From an uncultured Candidatus Pelagibacter sp. (GTDB taxonomy: Bacteria > Pseudomonadota > Alphaproteobacteria > Pelagibacterales > Pelagibacteraceae), in NCBI GenBank assembly GCA_905612335.1, contig CAJQRT010000007.1:1-16148 (forward strand): a stretch of 16,148 nucleotides of DNA, read 5' to 3'. Shown here in pieces: positions 6,928-13,201 of this stretch. The position numbers and the translations under genes were made by a program. Each line of letters starts with the position of its first letter. Position 1 is the first letter of the stretch. The notes below the pieces were generated by a model. That model did not search any database, was not told the DNA's origin, and worked only from the letters and a program-made list of their open reading frames with translations.

Positions 6928-7679
6928 TTACAAAAACAGTTTTTTCTTTTTTTAAGTTTAACTTTTCTAAAATTTAATTGTAATAAATCTAAGATAAAAA
7001 TATATCCATCAAGACTCTTTCCAATACCAAGTATTTTCTTTAAAACTTCGTTTGCTTGTATAGTTCCAATTATACCAGCAACAGTACCAAGAATACCCTC
7101 TGCCTCACAATTTAATAAATCATCCGAAATACCAGAGTCTTGAAAAAAACATCTTAAACATGGAATTTTTTTATTTTTAAAATTAAAAGTAAATATATGA
7201 CCATCAAATTTACTTATAGCTCCAGTTACAAGTATTTTTTTAAATTTATAACAAAAATCATTTAATAAAAATTTTGTTGAAAAATTATCAGAGCCATCAA
7301 CTATATAATCATAATCTTTTATAATTTTCTTAAAATTATTTTTATTCAGTCTTATTTTGTGAATCTTAATTTTAATACTTGGGTTTATTTCTTTAATTTT
7401 AACCCTTGCTACTTGAACTTTAAATTTTCCTATATCACTGGTGTTATAAAGACTTTGTCTGTGTAGATTGGATAAACTAACTTTATCATCATCAACCATT
7501 CCAATTGAACCAACACCAGCTCTTGTAAGAAATTCAGCAACAGGAGATCCTAAGCCACCCATTCCTACAATTAAAACCTTTGCAGATATAATTTTTTTTT
7601 GTCCTATAGTGCCAATATCCTTTAATACTATTTGTCTTGAATATCTCTCTATTGATGATTTTCTTAATTGGTTATTCAT
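6924..7679 (-). CDS. E1-like adenylyltransferase of the HesA/MoeB/ThiF family
   Basis: These enzymes adenylate the C-terminal Gly-Gly of a small sulfur carrier (MoaD for molybdopterin, ThiS for thiamine), letting it receive sulfur. The 251-residue protein has ERYSRQIVLKDIG at the start, the ATP-binding GMGGLGSP (39-46), the acidic VDDDKVSLSNLHRQ (62-75) with conserved Arg74, and DGSDNF (128-133). It also has the zinc pairs Cys174-x2-Cys177 and Cys248-x-Cys250, and Cys191 in LLNCEAEGILGTVAGIIG at the position of the family's conserved cysteine. Length fits MoeB or ThiF without a rhodanese domain. No carrier gene, moa or thi gene lies nearby, so MoeB, ThiF and HesA cannot be told apart from context. 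It overlaps both dut (ATGA) and the SH3 gene (ATGA). Confidence 0.88.
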   Translation of the reverse strand: MNNQLRKSSIERYSRQIVLKDIGTIGQKKIISAKVLIVGMGGLGSPVAEFLTRAGVGSIGMVDDDKVSLSNLHRQSLYNTSDIGKFKVQVARVKIKEINPSIKIKIHKIRLNKNNFKKIIKDYDYIVDGSDNFSTKFLLNDFCYKFKKILVTGAISKFDGHIFTFNFKNKKIPCLRCFFQDSGISDDLLNCEAEGILGTVAGIIGTIQANEVLKKILGIGKSLDGYIFILDLLQLNFRKVKLKKRKNCFCK

Positions 7680-8113
7680 TTACCTGTTGAGCCAAATCCA
7701 CCATCACCTCGTAATGTATCAGGCAAATTATCTGTTTCTTCAAGCTCCATCTTAATTACAGGCATTAAGATCATTTGTGCTATTCTATCTTTATTGTTGA
7801 TAAGGAAATCTTCTTTACCATGATTAAAAAGTATAACTTTAATTTCTCCTCTATAATCACTATCAATTGTTCCTGGGGTATTTAAAACTGTAATACTCTT
7901 TTTAGCAGCCAAACCAGATCGAGGACGAATTTGAACCTCATAATCCTCTGAAAATGCCATTGAAAGCCCTGTAGGAACCAAATATGAGCTATTAGGAGCT
8001 ATTCTAATAGGCTCCTCAATAAAAGCCATCAAATCCATACCAGAAGCACCACCTGTTTTGTAAGCAGGTAATTCTACTTTAGGATTTAATTTTTTGATTA
8101 ATACTTTAGCCAC
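7676..8113 (-). CDS. dut: Deoxyuridine 5'-triphosphate nucleotidohydrolase (dUTPase)
   Basis: Dut hydrolyses dUTP to dUMP and pyrophosphate, keeping uracil out of DNA and supplying dUMP for thymidylate synthesis. All five motifs of trimeric dUTPases are present in 145 residues. They are motif 1 ASGMDL (23-28), motif 2 PRSGLA (64-69), motif 3 GTIDSDYRGE (81-90) with catalytic-site Asp84 and Tyr87, motif 4 DRIAQM (109-114) and motif 5 RGDGGFGSTG (135-144), the C-terminal lid. The start fits the family N-terminus. It lies 6 bp after coaBC and overlaps the next gene by 4 bp, inside the ubiE-ubiB-coaBC-dut operon. This coaBC-dut pairing is typical of many Proteobacteria. Confidence 0.98.
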   Translation of the reverse strand: MAKVLIKKLNPKVELPAYKTGGASGMDLMAFIEEPIRIAPNSSYLVPTGLSMAFSEDYEVQIRPRSGLAAKKSITVLNTPGTIDSDYRGEIKVILFNHGKEDFLINNKDRIAQMILMPVIKMELEETDNLPDTLRGDGGFGSTGK

Positions 8114-8119
8114 TGAATT

Positions 8120-9325
8120 TTAATTTAATTTTTTAATAACTTTATCTACTATTTCATCAGAAATTTCAGATTTACTTTTTATTGTAAGCTTTTCATCATT
8201 CATATTTTTATCTCTATAATAAATTGAAACTTCATTAAAACTAGAGTCAAATCCAATTGCTTTATTGGAAACATCATTTGCTATTATCCAGTCACAATTT
8301 TTTTCTTCTAATTTTTTTTTTGCATTTACTTCCACATCATCAGTTTCTGCCGCAAATCCAATTACCAACTTTGGTCTAAGAGAATTATGTTTTGATACAT
8401 AATTTAAAATATCAATATTTTTTTCTAGTTCTAAATGTAATTTTTCTTGCTTTTTTATTTTATTATTGTTTATTTCTTTGACTTTAAAGTCAGCAACAGC
8501 TGCTGAAAAAATTGCTACATCTGCTGGTAGATTATCCTGTGTAGCTTTAAACATCTCATCCGCAGTTTCTACTTTAATTAAGTTTATATTACTACCCACC
8601 TCTAAATTTGTTGGTCCAGAAATTAAAGTGGTTTGAAAGCCTTTTTTAGCTAATGATTTTGCTAAGGCATATCCTTGTTTTCCAGAAGACTTATTTGTTA
8701 TAAATCTTACAGGGTCAATATATTCATTAGTTGGTCCAGCCGTTACTAAGGCTCTTAATTTATAATTTTTATTTAATTCACTAAAGTATGAATTAATTTC
8801 TTGAACAATGTTAACTGGTTCAGTCATTTTCCCTTCACCAAATTCTCCACAGGCCATATCACCAATTTCAGGACCTATAATCTTATAACCAAATGATTGT
8901 AATTTTTTAAGATTTTCTTTCGTTGATGGGTGTTCCCACATTCTAACGTTCATAGCCGGTGTTAAAAAAATATCTTTATCAGAGGCTAAAATTACAGCTG
9001 AAGCAAGATCTTCAGAAGACCCTGCACTCAATTTTGAAATTGTATTAGCTGTAGCTGGAGCCACAACAATTAAGTCTGCCCATCTAGATAATGAAATATG
9101 ATCCATTTCAGCCTCATTTTCAGGGCTAAATAAGTCGTCATAAACTTTTTCTTGAGATAGCGAGGCAACTGACAAAGGAGTTACAAATTCTTTGGCACTT
9201 TTAGTAAGAATAGTTTTAACTTTTGCACCTAATTTCTTTAAAGATCTGATTAATTCCAAACTTTTGTAAGCAGATATGCCACCACATATTATTAAAAGTA
9301 TTTTTCTTTCAGATATATTATTCAT
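8120..9325 (-). CDS. coaBC: Bifunctional phosphopantothenoylcysteine decarboxylase/synthetase, CoaBC (Dfp)
   Basis: CoaBC performs two steps of coenzyme A synthesis: CTP-dependent joining of 4'-phosphopantothenate to cysteine, then FMN-dependent decarboxylation to 4'-phosphopantetheine. The N-terminal CoaC half (about 1-185) has the flavin site GGISAYKSLELIRSL (15-29), catalytic His76 in MDHISLSRWAD, PAMNVRMW (123-130) and Cys159 in GDMACGEFGEGKM. The CoaB half (about 190-401) begins RALVTAGPTNEYIDPVRFI and includes NKSSGKQGYALA (211-222) and the K-rich KIKKQEKLHLEL region. At 401 residues it is full length. It starts 8 bp after the ubiB stop with no clear Shine-Dalgarno. Confidence 0.97.
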   Translation of the reverse strand: MNNISERKILLIICGGISAYKSLELIRSLKKLGAKVKTILTKSAKEFVTPLSVASLSQEKVYDDLFSPENEAEMDHISLSRWADLIVVAPATANTISKLSAGSSEDLASAVILASDKDIFLTPAMNVRMWEHPSTKENLKKLQSFGYKIIGPEIGDMACGEFGEGKMTEPVNIVQEINSYFSELNKNYKLRALVTAGPTNEYIDPVRFITNKSSGKQGYALAKSLAKKGFQTTLISGPTNLEVGSNINLIKVETADEMFKATQDNLPADVAIFSAAVADFKVKEINNNKIKKQEKLHLELEKNIDILNYVSKHNSLRPKLVIGFAAETDDVEVNAKKKLEEKNCDWIIANDVSNKAIGFDSSFNEVSIYYRDKNMNDEKLTIKSKSEISDEIVDKVIKKLN

Positions 9326-9333
9326 TGTGCAAA

Positions 9334-10902
9334 TTAAAATACTACTAGACCAAAAATTACAAGCAGTAATAAACCAACAATAGACTGATTTCTAAAGGCA
9401 GTCATTTCAGATCTCTTTTCATTTAAGGTGGTAAATGAATTTGAATTTTTTGGAATCTGTCCACTTGCTAAAAATGATAAAGCTTGATTGGCTTTATCCA
9501 TAATCTCTGGAAAATCAGGCAATCTTTTAATTACTTCAGTGGTAGTTTTTAAACTTTCGTTTAAGGTATTGATTGGATCTTTTGTTTCTCTTAGCCAATT
9601 TTCTAAAACTGGTTTTGAAGTCTCCCATATATTAGTATTAGGGTTAAGTTTTCTAGCCACCCCCTCAACAACTACCATTGTTTTTTGTAACATTAATAAT
9701 TGAGGTTGAGTCTGCATATTAAATTTTTCAGTAACTTCAAAAAGTTGTTTTAATAATTTCCCCCCAGAAATATCTTTTACAGATTGGCCAAAGATTGGCT
9801 CACCAATTGATCTTAATGCTTGCGCTAAATCATTAACAGGTACATCTTTAGGAACTAGACCAGCAACCAAATGTACCTCAGCAACTTTTTTGTAGTCTCT
9901 TTGAATAAATCCAAATAAAATTTCAGCTAAAAATCTTTTACTAAGGTTATCTAGTCTCCCCATTATACCAAAATCTATAGGAACAATTTGTCCATTATCA
10001 TCGATAAATATATTTCCTTGATGCATATCAGCATGAAAAAAACCATCTCTAACAGCATGTCTTAAAAAATGTTGAATAATATCAGAGGCTATTCTTTTAG
10101 TATCTATGTTTCTTTTTTGTAAATCTTCTGTTTCACGAATAGAAACACCATCAACCCAATCAAGTGTCATCACATTTTCGCTTGTAAAATTCCAATAAAT
10201 AGCAGGAACTCTAAAACCTGCATCATTCTTTGTATTTTCAGCATATTCATTTGCAGCAGCTGCCTCAAATCTTAAATCCATTTCTAAATTAGTTATTTCT
10301 TTAAGAAGAAAAACAACTTCTACCAATTTTAATCTTTTTGTTTTTTTAATAAATGACTCGATCATAAAAGCAAAGAGCATCAATGCATCTATTTCTTCAT
10401 TAAATACTTTTTTTATATCTGGTCTCAAAATTTTAATAGCAACATCTTTTATGATTCCATTATCATTTATTTTTGCTTTATGAACTTGCGCTATTGAAGC
10501 CGCTGCAACTGGCTCACTTAAATCAATGATTGAATTGAAGGTATCATCTCCTAGGTCTTTTTTAATTATTGCTTTTGCCTTAGATAAAGTAAAGGCGGGC
10601 AATCTATCTTGTAAACCCTCTAACTGTTTTGCTAAATCATCTCCAATAATATCAGGTCTAGTAACTAGAAATTGTCCTAATTTAATAAATGTAGTTCCCA
10701 TTGATTGTAGAGACTTAGAAAGTCTTGCTCCTTCATTTTCGTTTAAATTAGTTTTGTTAGGGCCCGAAAAAGAAAATGAAAGTATTTGAAAAAGAATCTT
10801 GATTGCTAATGGTGGCTTTTTAAACTTAGAAAGAATAGCCAATACATCAGAACGAGCTAATTTTCTTCCCAATTTAAATAAGATAAATATTTTTTTTAAC
10901 AT
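9334..10902 (-). CDS. ubiB: UbiB, ABC1/ADCK-type atypical kinase of ubiquinone biosynthesis
   Basis: UbiB is a membrane-anchored atypical protein-kinase-like ATPase needed for ubiquinone synthesis, probably helping to extract or present lipid intermediates rather than hydroxylating them. The start chosen is the ATG at 10902, which overlaps the ubiE stop by one base (TAATG) and gives 522 residues; a TTG four codons upstream is a weaker alternative. Motifs are FIKLGQ (KxGQ, residues 74-77), the Ala-rich AAASIAQVH (133-141) in place of the Gly-rich loop, AIK with Lys157, HADMHQGN (290-297) and the DFG metal site (310-312). The C-terminus ends in one hydrophobic helix, SIVGLLLLVIFGLVVF, the expected membrane anchor (E. 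coli UbiB has two). It directly follows ubiE, as in many bacteria. Confidence 0.96.
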   Translation of the reverse strand: MLKKIFILFKLGRKLARSDVLAILSKFKKPPLAIKILFQILSFSFSGPNKTNLNENEGARLSKSLQSMGTTFIKLGQFLVTRPDIIGDDLAKQLEGLQDRLPAFTLSKAKAIIKKDLGDDTFNSIIDLSEPVAAASIAQVHKAKINDNGIIKDVAIKILRPDIKKVFNEEIDALMLFAFMIESFIKKTKRLKLVEVVFLLKEITNLEMDLRFEAAAANEYAENTKNDAGFRVPAIYWNFTSENVMTLDWVDGVSIRETEDLQKRNIDTKRIASDIIQHFLRHAVRDGFFHADMHQGNIFIDDNGQIVPIDFGIMGRLDNLSKRFLAEILFGFIQRDYKKVAEVHLVAGLVPKDVPVNDLAQALRSIGEPIFGQSVKDISGGKLLKQLFEVTEKFNMQTQPQLLMLQKTMVVVEGVARKLNPNTNIWETSKPVLENWLRETKDPINTLNESLKTTTEVIKRLPDFPEIMDKANQALSFLASGQIPKNSNSFTTLNEKRSEMTAFRNQSIVGLLLLVIFGLVVF

Positions 10903-11606
10903 TAGATTTTCCAACCTGAATGGATAGCTACAATTCCACCTGATAAATTTCTATAACTACAGTTAACAAATTTATTTTTACTCATTAAATCGATTAACTC
11001 TTCTTGATTGATAAATTCTTCAATGCTTTTAATTAGATATTCATAAGGTTCTTTTTGTCCAACAATTGCCTTTCCAACCAAAGGAATAAGTTTTGAATAA
11101 TTTTTATATATAAATTCCAAATTAGAGTTTTGAATTTTAGAAAATTCTAAACATAGATAACGACCTCCTGGTTTTAAAACTCTATAAGCCTCTGATAGAG
11201 CTTTATTTAGGTCTTTAGTATTTCGTAGCCCAAAACTAATTGTGTAGTAATCGCAAGAATTATCTTTAATAGGCAATTTTTCAGCTGGAGCAATTATCCA
11301 ATTGATATTTTTATAAGCACTTAACTTTTCTTTGCCTTTACCAACCATTCCTTTATTTGGATCGACACAAAATATTTCTCCATTTTCATCAGTTGCGTCT
11401 AAAAAAAGCTTACCAAGATCTCCAGTTCCACAAGCAACATCAATTAAAGTTTTATTATTTGAAGGGTTCATCCAACTTAATAGATCTTTTTTCCAAACTC
11501 TATGAACTCCTAATGACATAAAGTCATTCATTAAATCATATTTGTCATAGACATTATCAAAAACACCTTGGACAAGGCCTTTTTTATTTTGGAGATATTG
11601 TTGCAT
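10902..11606 (-). CDS. ubiE: Demethylmenaquinone/2-methoxy-6-polyprenyl-1,4-benzoquinol methyltransferase, UbiE
   Basis: UbiE is the SAM-dependent C-methyltransferase of quinone synthesis. The 234-residue protein has both family signatures: YDLMNDFMSLGVHRVWK (23-39) and RVLKPGGRYLCLEFS (142-156). It also has SAM motif I, DVACGTGD (56-63), SFGLRNTKD (124-132) and GGIVAIHSGWK at the end. No menaquinone genes are visible, so the ubiquinone role is the likely one. It is the first gene of a six-gene minus-strand operon (ubiE-ubiB-coaBC-dut-E1-SH3). It is divergent from mutM with only 35 bp between the start codons, so the two promoters must overlap or extend into coding sequence. Confidence 0.97.
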   Translation of the reverse strand: MQQYLQNKKGLVQGVFDNVYDKYDLMNDFMSLGVHRVWKKDLLSWMNPSNNKTLIDVACGTGDLGKLFLDATDENGEIFCVDPNKGMVGKGKEKLSAYKNINWIIAPAEKLPIKDNSCDYYTISFGLRNTKDLNKALSEAYRVLKPGGRYLCLEFSKIQNSNLEFIYKNYSKLIPLVGKAIVGQKEPYEYLIKSIEEFINQEELIDLMSKNKFVNCSYRNLSGGIVAIHSGWKI

Positions 11607-11641
11607 ATTAAATTTATTATTTATTGATAATATAGTCTCAA

Positions 11642-12505
11642 ATGCCAGAATTACCAGAAGTAGAAATAGTCAAACAATCGTTATCTAAAAAAATAGAGCA
11701 TAAAAAAATCAAAAAAATAATAATTACGAATAGAAATTTAAGGTTTAAAATTCCTTTAAAATTTGAAGAATTATTAAAAAATAAAATTATTAAAAAAGTA
11801 ACTAGATTTTCAAAGTATTTAATCTTGAATTTTTCTGATGAATCTTTTTGTTTAATTCATTTGGGAATGTCTGGGACTGTTCATTTAATAAAAAAAAATA
11901 ACATTAATAAGTTTACCAATACTAGTTTTTATAATTCACTACGCCTCCCCAAGAAGCATAATCATGTTGAAATTCATTTTAAGGGTTTAAGGGTTATATA
12001 CAATGATCCTAGAAGGTTTGGTTTCTTTAAATTTATAGAAAACAAGAAGGAACTTGAAAAAAGATTTAGTCATTTAGGACCAGAACCTTTTTTTAAAAAT
12101 TTTAACTTAGAATATTTAATTGGTTATTTCACAAATAAAAAAAAAGATATAAAAAGTTTCTTGTTAGATCAAAAATTTGTATCAGGAATTGGAAATATTT
12201 ATGCTAGTGAAATTTTATTTTTATGTAAAATTAATCCAACCACATATGCATCAAAGTTATCCAAGCAAGATTGTAAAAAAATTATTACTTATTCAAAAAG
12301 TATACTTAATAGAGCTATTAAAAAAGGTGGTTCGAGTATTCGTGATTTTAAGAATATTTCTGGTGAAAACGGTAATTTTCAAAAAGAATTTAAAGTTTAT
12401 CAAAGGGAAAACCTAAGCTGCCTAAGAAATAAATGTAATGGGAAAATTAAGAAAATATTTATATCTAATAGATCAACTTTCTTTTGTAATACTTGCCAAA
12501 AATAG
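11642..12505 (+). CDS. mutM: Formamidopyrimidine-DNA glycosylase (Fpg/MutM)
   Basis: MutM removes 8-oxoguanine and formamidopyrimidines from DNA and cuts the strand by beta,delta-elimination. The N-terminus MPELPEVE supplies the catalytic Pro (residue 2) and Glu3. Lys58 in TRFSKYLIL is the conserved beta-domain lysine, followed by LIHLGMSG and DPRRFGFF. The helix-two-turn-helix is FVSGIGNIYASEILF. The C-terminal zinc finger has C260-x4-C265 and C282-x2-C285, with conserved Arg277 on the hairpin in SNRSTFFC. The C-x4-C first pair, rather than the E. coli C-x2-C, is what I recall for alphaproteobacterial enzymes. At 287 residues it is full length. It is divergent from ubiE and 50 bp upstream of rpsT; no Shine-Dalgarno is visible. 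Confidence 0.97.
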   Translation: MPELPEVEIVKQSLSKKIEHKKIKKIIITNRNLRFKIPLKFEELLKNKIIKKVTRFSKYLILNFSDESFCLIHLGMSGTVHLIKKNNINKFTNTSFYNSLRLPKKHNHVEIHFKGLRVIYNDPRRFGFFKFIENKKELEKRFSHLGPEPFFKNFNLEYLIGYFTNKKKDIKSFLLDQKFVSGIGNIYASEILFLCKINPTTYASKLSKQDCKKIITYSKSILNRAIKKGGSSIRDFKNISGENGNFQKEFKVYQRENLSCLRNKCNGKIKKIFISNRSTFFCNTCQK

Positions 12506-12517
12506 GGAATTATTCTA

Positions 12518-12546
12518 TTGACCAGTATAAATTCTCAAGCTATACC
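12518..12546 (+). promoter_or_regulatory. Sigma-70 promoter giving a near-leaderless rpsT mRNA
   Basis: TTGACC (12518-12523) and TATACC (12541-12546) are exactly 17 bp apart. The -10 ends only 9 bp before the rpsT ATG at 12556, so transcription would begin at about 12552-12555, leaving a leader of roughly 0-4 nt. No Shine-Dalgarno lies between the -10 and the ATG, consistent with leaderless translation. The start point is predicted only. Confidence 0.55.
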
Positions 12547-12555
12547 ACTGCGCTT

Positions 12556-12816
12556 ATGGCAAACACAAAATCAGCAATTAAAAGAATTAGAAAAATTGCT
12601 ACGCAAACATTAGTTAATAAGGCTCGTAAGAGCAAGTATAGAAATGCTATAAAAAAAATGAACCTTCTTCTTGAAGAAAAGAAAAAAGATGAAGCTTTAA
12701 AATTCTTGCCAAAGTTGAATTCTGAATTGATGAAAGTTGCAAAAACTGGAATTATAAAGAAAGCAAATGCTTCAAGAAACATTTCAAGAATAACAAAAAA
12801 GATCTCAGCCTTATAA
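12556..12816 (+). CDS. rpsT: 30S ribosomal protein S20
   Basis: S20 binds 16S rRNA early in 30S assembly. The start at 12556 gives MANTKSAIKRIRK, the universal S20 N-terminus, and 86 residues (E. coli S20 has 87). A longer in-frame ATG at 12493 would overlap the mutM end and add 21 unrelated residues across the promoter, so it is rejected. The protein is highly basic, with the usual RNISRITKKISAL-type C-terminus. It sits between mutM and dnaA, the common alphaproteobacterial order. It appears to have its own strong promoter and a downstream intrinsic terminator, so it is probably a single-gene transcript with some supply from mutM. Confidence 0.97.
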   Translation: MANTKSAIKRIRKIATQTLVNKARKSKYRNAIKKMNLLLEEKKKDEALKFLPKLNSELMKVAKTGIIKKANASRNISRITKKISAL

Positions 12817-12852
12817 AAACTACCTACAGTTGCTGAATAATTTCAACTTCAA

Positions 12853-12880
12853 GTATTTATACCAAATACAATTTTTTTTT
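12853..12880 (+). terminator. Intrinsic terminator of rpsT
   Basis: GTATTT (12853-12858) pairs with AAATAC (12864-12869) across a 5-base ATACC loop. After two A residues comes a run of nine T (12872-12880). The stem is short and AT-rich, as expected in this genome, but the T-run is the longest in the spacer and the location, 36 bp after the stop, is right. Confidence 0.65.
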
Positions 12881-12890
12881 AATTAACAAC

Positions 12891-12908
12891 ACCATATCTA
12901 GATATGGT
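12891..12908. repeat. 18-bp perfect palindrome upstream of dnaA
   Basis: ACCATATCTAGATATGGT is identical to its own reverse complement with no central spacer. Being loop-less, it fits a dimeric protein-binding site better than an RNA hairpin. Its last base is the first base of the adjoining 46-bp direct repeat. Confidence 0.8.
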
Positions 12909-12999
12909 AAAATTTATTATTTATAAAGTACACACTCATAGATTTAAAAATTGTAAAATTTATTATTTATAAATCACACACTCATAGATTTAAAATTTG
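12908..12999. repeat. Two tandem 46-bp direct repeats upstream of dnaA (third copy decayed)
   Basis: Copy 1 is 12908-12953 and copy 2 is 12954-12999, contiguous and identical at 43 of 46 positions. Each has two conserved 20-base blocks separated by two variable bases: an AT-only block and a block starting ACACACTCATAG. From 13000 a further ~20 bases match the first block at about 15 of 20 positions, a possible eroded third copy. The ACACACTCATAG core is the only non-AT part, so it is the likely recognised element. Confidence 0.85.
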
Positions 13000-13020
13000 T
13001 AAATTTTATTTTTATTATAT

Positions 13021-13049
13021 TTTGTGCAATTAAATTACATTGCAACAAA
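13021..13049. repeat. Imperfect inverted repeat, operator-like, upstream of dnaA
   Basis: TGCAAT (13025-13030) and ATTGCA (13039-13044) are perfect inverted arms with an 8-bp spacer. The flanks TTTG and ACAAA extend the symmetry imperfectly. The spacing of arm centres (14 bp) suits a helix-turn-helix dimer better than a stable hairpin. Confidence 0.4.
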
Positions 13050-13083
13050 AATATTTTCTAAGAATAAAAACAGATCACCTTTG

Positions 13084-13150
13084 AAAAAAGTTCCCGTTAA
13101 AAATGATTCACCTACAGATTTTATTTATTTTTAAATATGCGAACTTTTTT
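13084..13150. repeat. Widely spaced 10-bp inverted repeat in the dnaA upstream region
   Basis: AAAAAAGTTC (13084-13093) and GAACTTTTTT (13141-13150) are exact reverse complements, 47 bp apart. The right arm abuts the dnaA -10 region. It may be a paired protein site or DNA structure; chance is possible because six of ten bases are A/T runs. Confidence 0.4.
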
Positions 13151-13154
13151 ATTG

Positions 13155-13160
13155 TATAAT
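13155..13160 (+). promoter_or_regulatory. Probable dnaA -10 element
   Basis: A perfect TATAAT lies 41 bp before the dnaA ATG, predicting a leader of about 35 nt. The leader is pyrimidine-rich and has no Shine-Dalgarno. No good -35 is present at 16-18 bp upstream, so activation by a bound protein is plausible. Confidence 0.45.
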
Positions 13161-13201
13161 TTTCATTTTACTTCTAACTGACTTCATTCCTACAAATTCT
13201 T

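Larger units (their letters stand above)
12817..13201. other. 385-bp non-coding region between rpsT and dnaA
   Basis: This is by far the largest gap in the window. In order it holds the rpsT terminator, an 18-bp palindrome, two 46-bp direct repeats with a decayed third copy, a TGCAAT/ATTGCA inverted repeat, a widely spaced 10-bp inverted repeat, and a TATAAT before dnaA. I see no open frame of coding quality and no RNA gene I recognise. It could be the dnaA control region, part of the replication origin, or both. No canonical DnaA box (TTATCCACA or a one-base variant) was found by eye on either strand, so the origin reading is unproven. Confidence 0.6.

Noticed and set aside
7468..7755. 95-codon open frame on the plus strand
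   Set aside because: It is antisense to the E1-like gene and dut, both with full family motifs; the translation looks like nothing known.
9488..9703. Plus-strand open frames inside ubiB (also 10526-10789) and inside fabA (3023-3205, 3299-3511)
   Set aside because: They are antisense to well-supported genes and have no start signals or recognisable products.
10903..10914. TTG start of ubiB four codons upstream of the ATG
   Set aside because: The ATG at 10902 forms a TAATG junction with ubiE, the same arrangement seen at fabA/fabB; TTG is a weaker start.
12493..12555. Longer S20 frame starting at 12493
   Set aside because: It overlaps the mutM end and translates through the rpsT promoter; MANTKSAIKR at 12556 is the family N-terminus.
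12540..12782. 80-codon open frame on the minus strand opposite rpsT
   Set aside because: It is a Phe-rich mirror of the Lys-rich S20 gene, an expected artefact.
12908..12999. CRISPR array
   Set aside because: The two repeats are directly contiguous with no spacers, only two copies exist, and no cas genes are present.
12817..13201. Canonical DnaA-box origin
   Set aside because: By-eye search on both strands found no TTATCCACA or one-base variant; the best candidates (CTACCTACA, TCACCTACA) match only 6 of 9.
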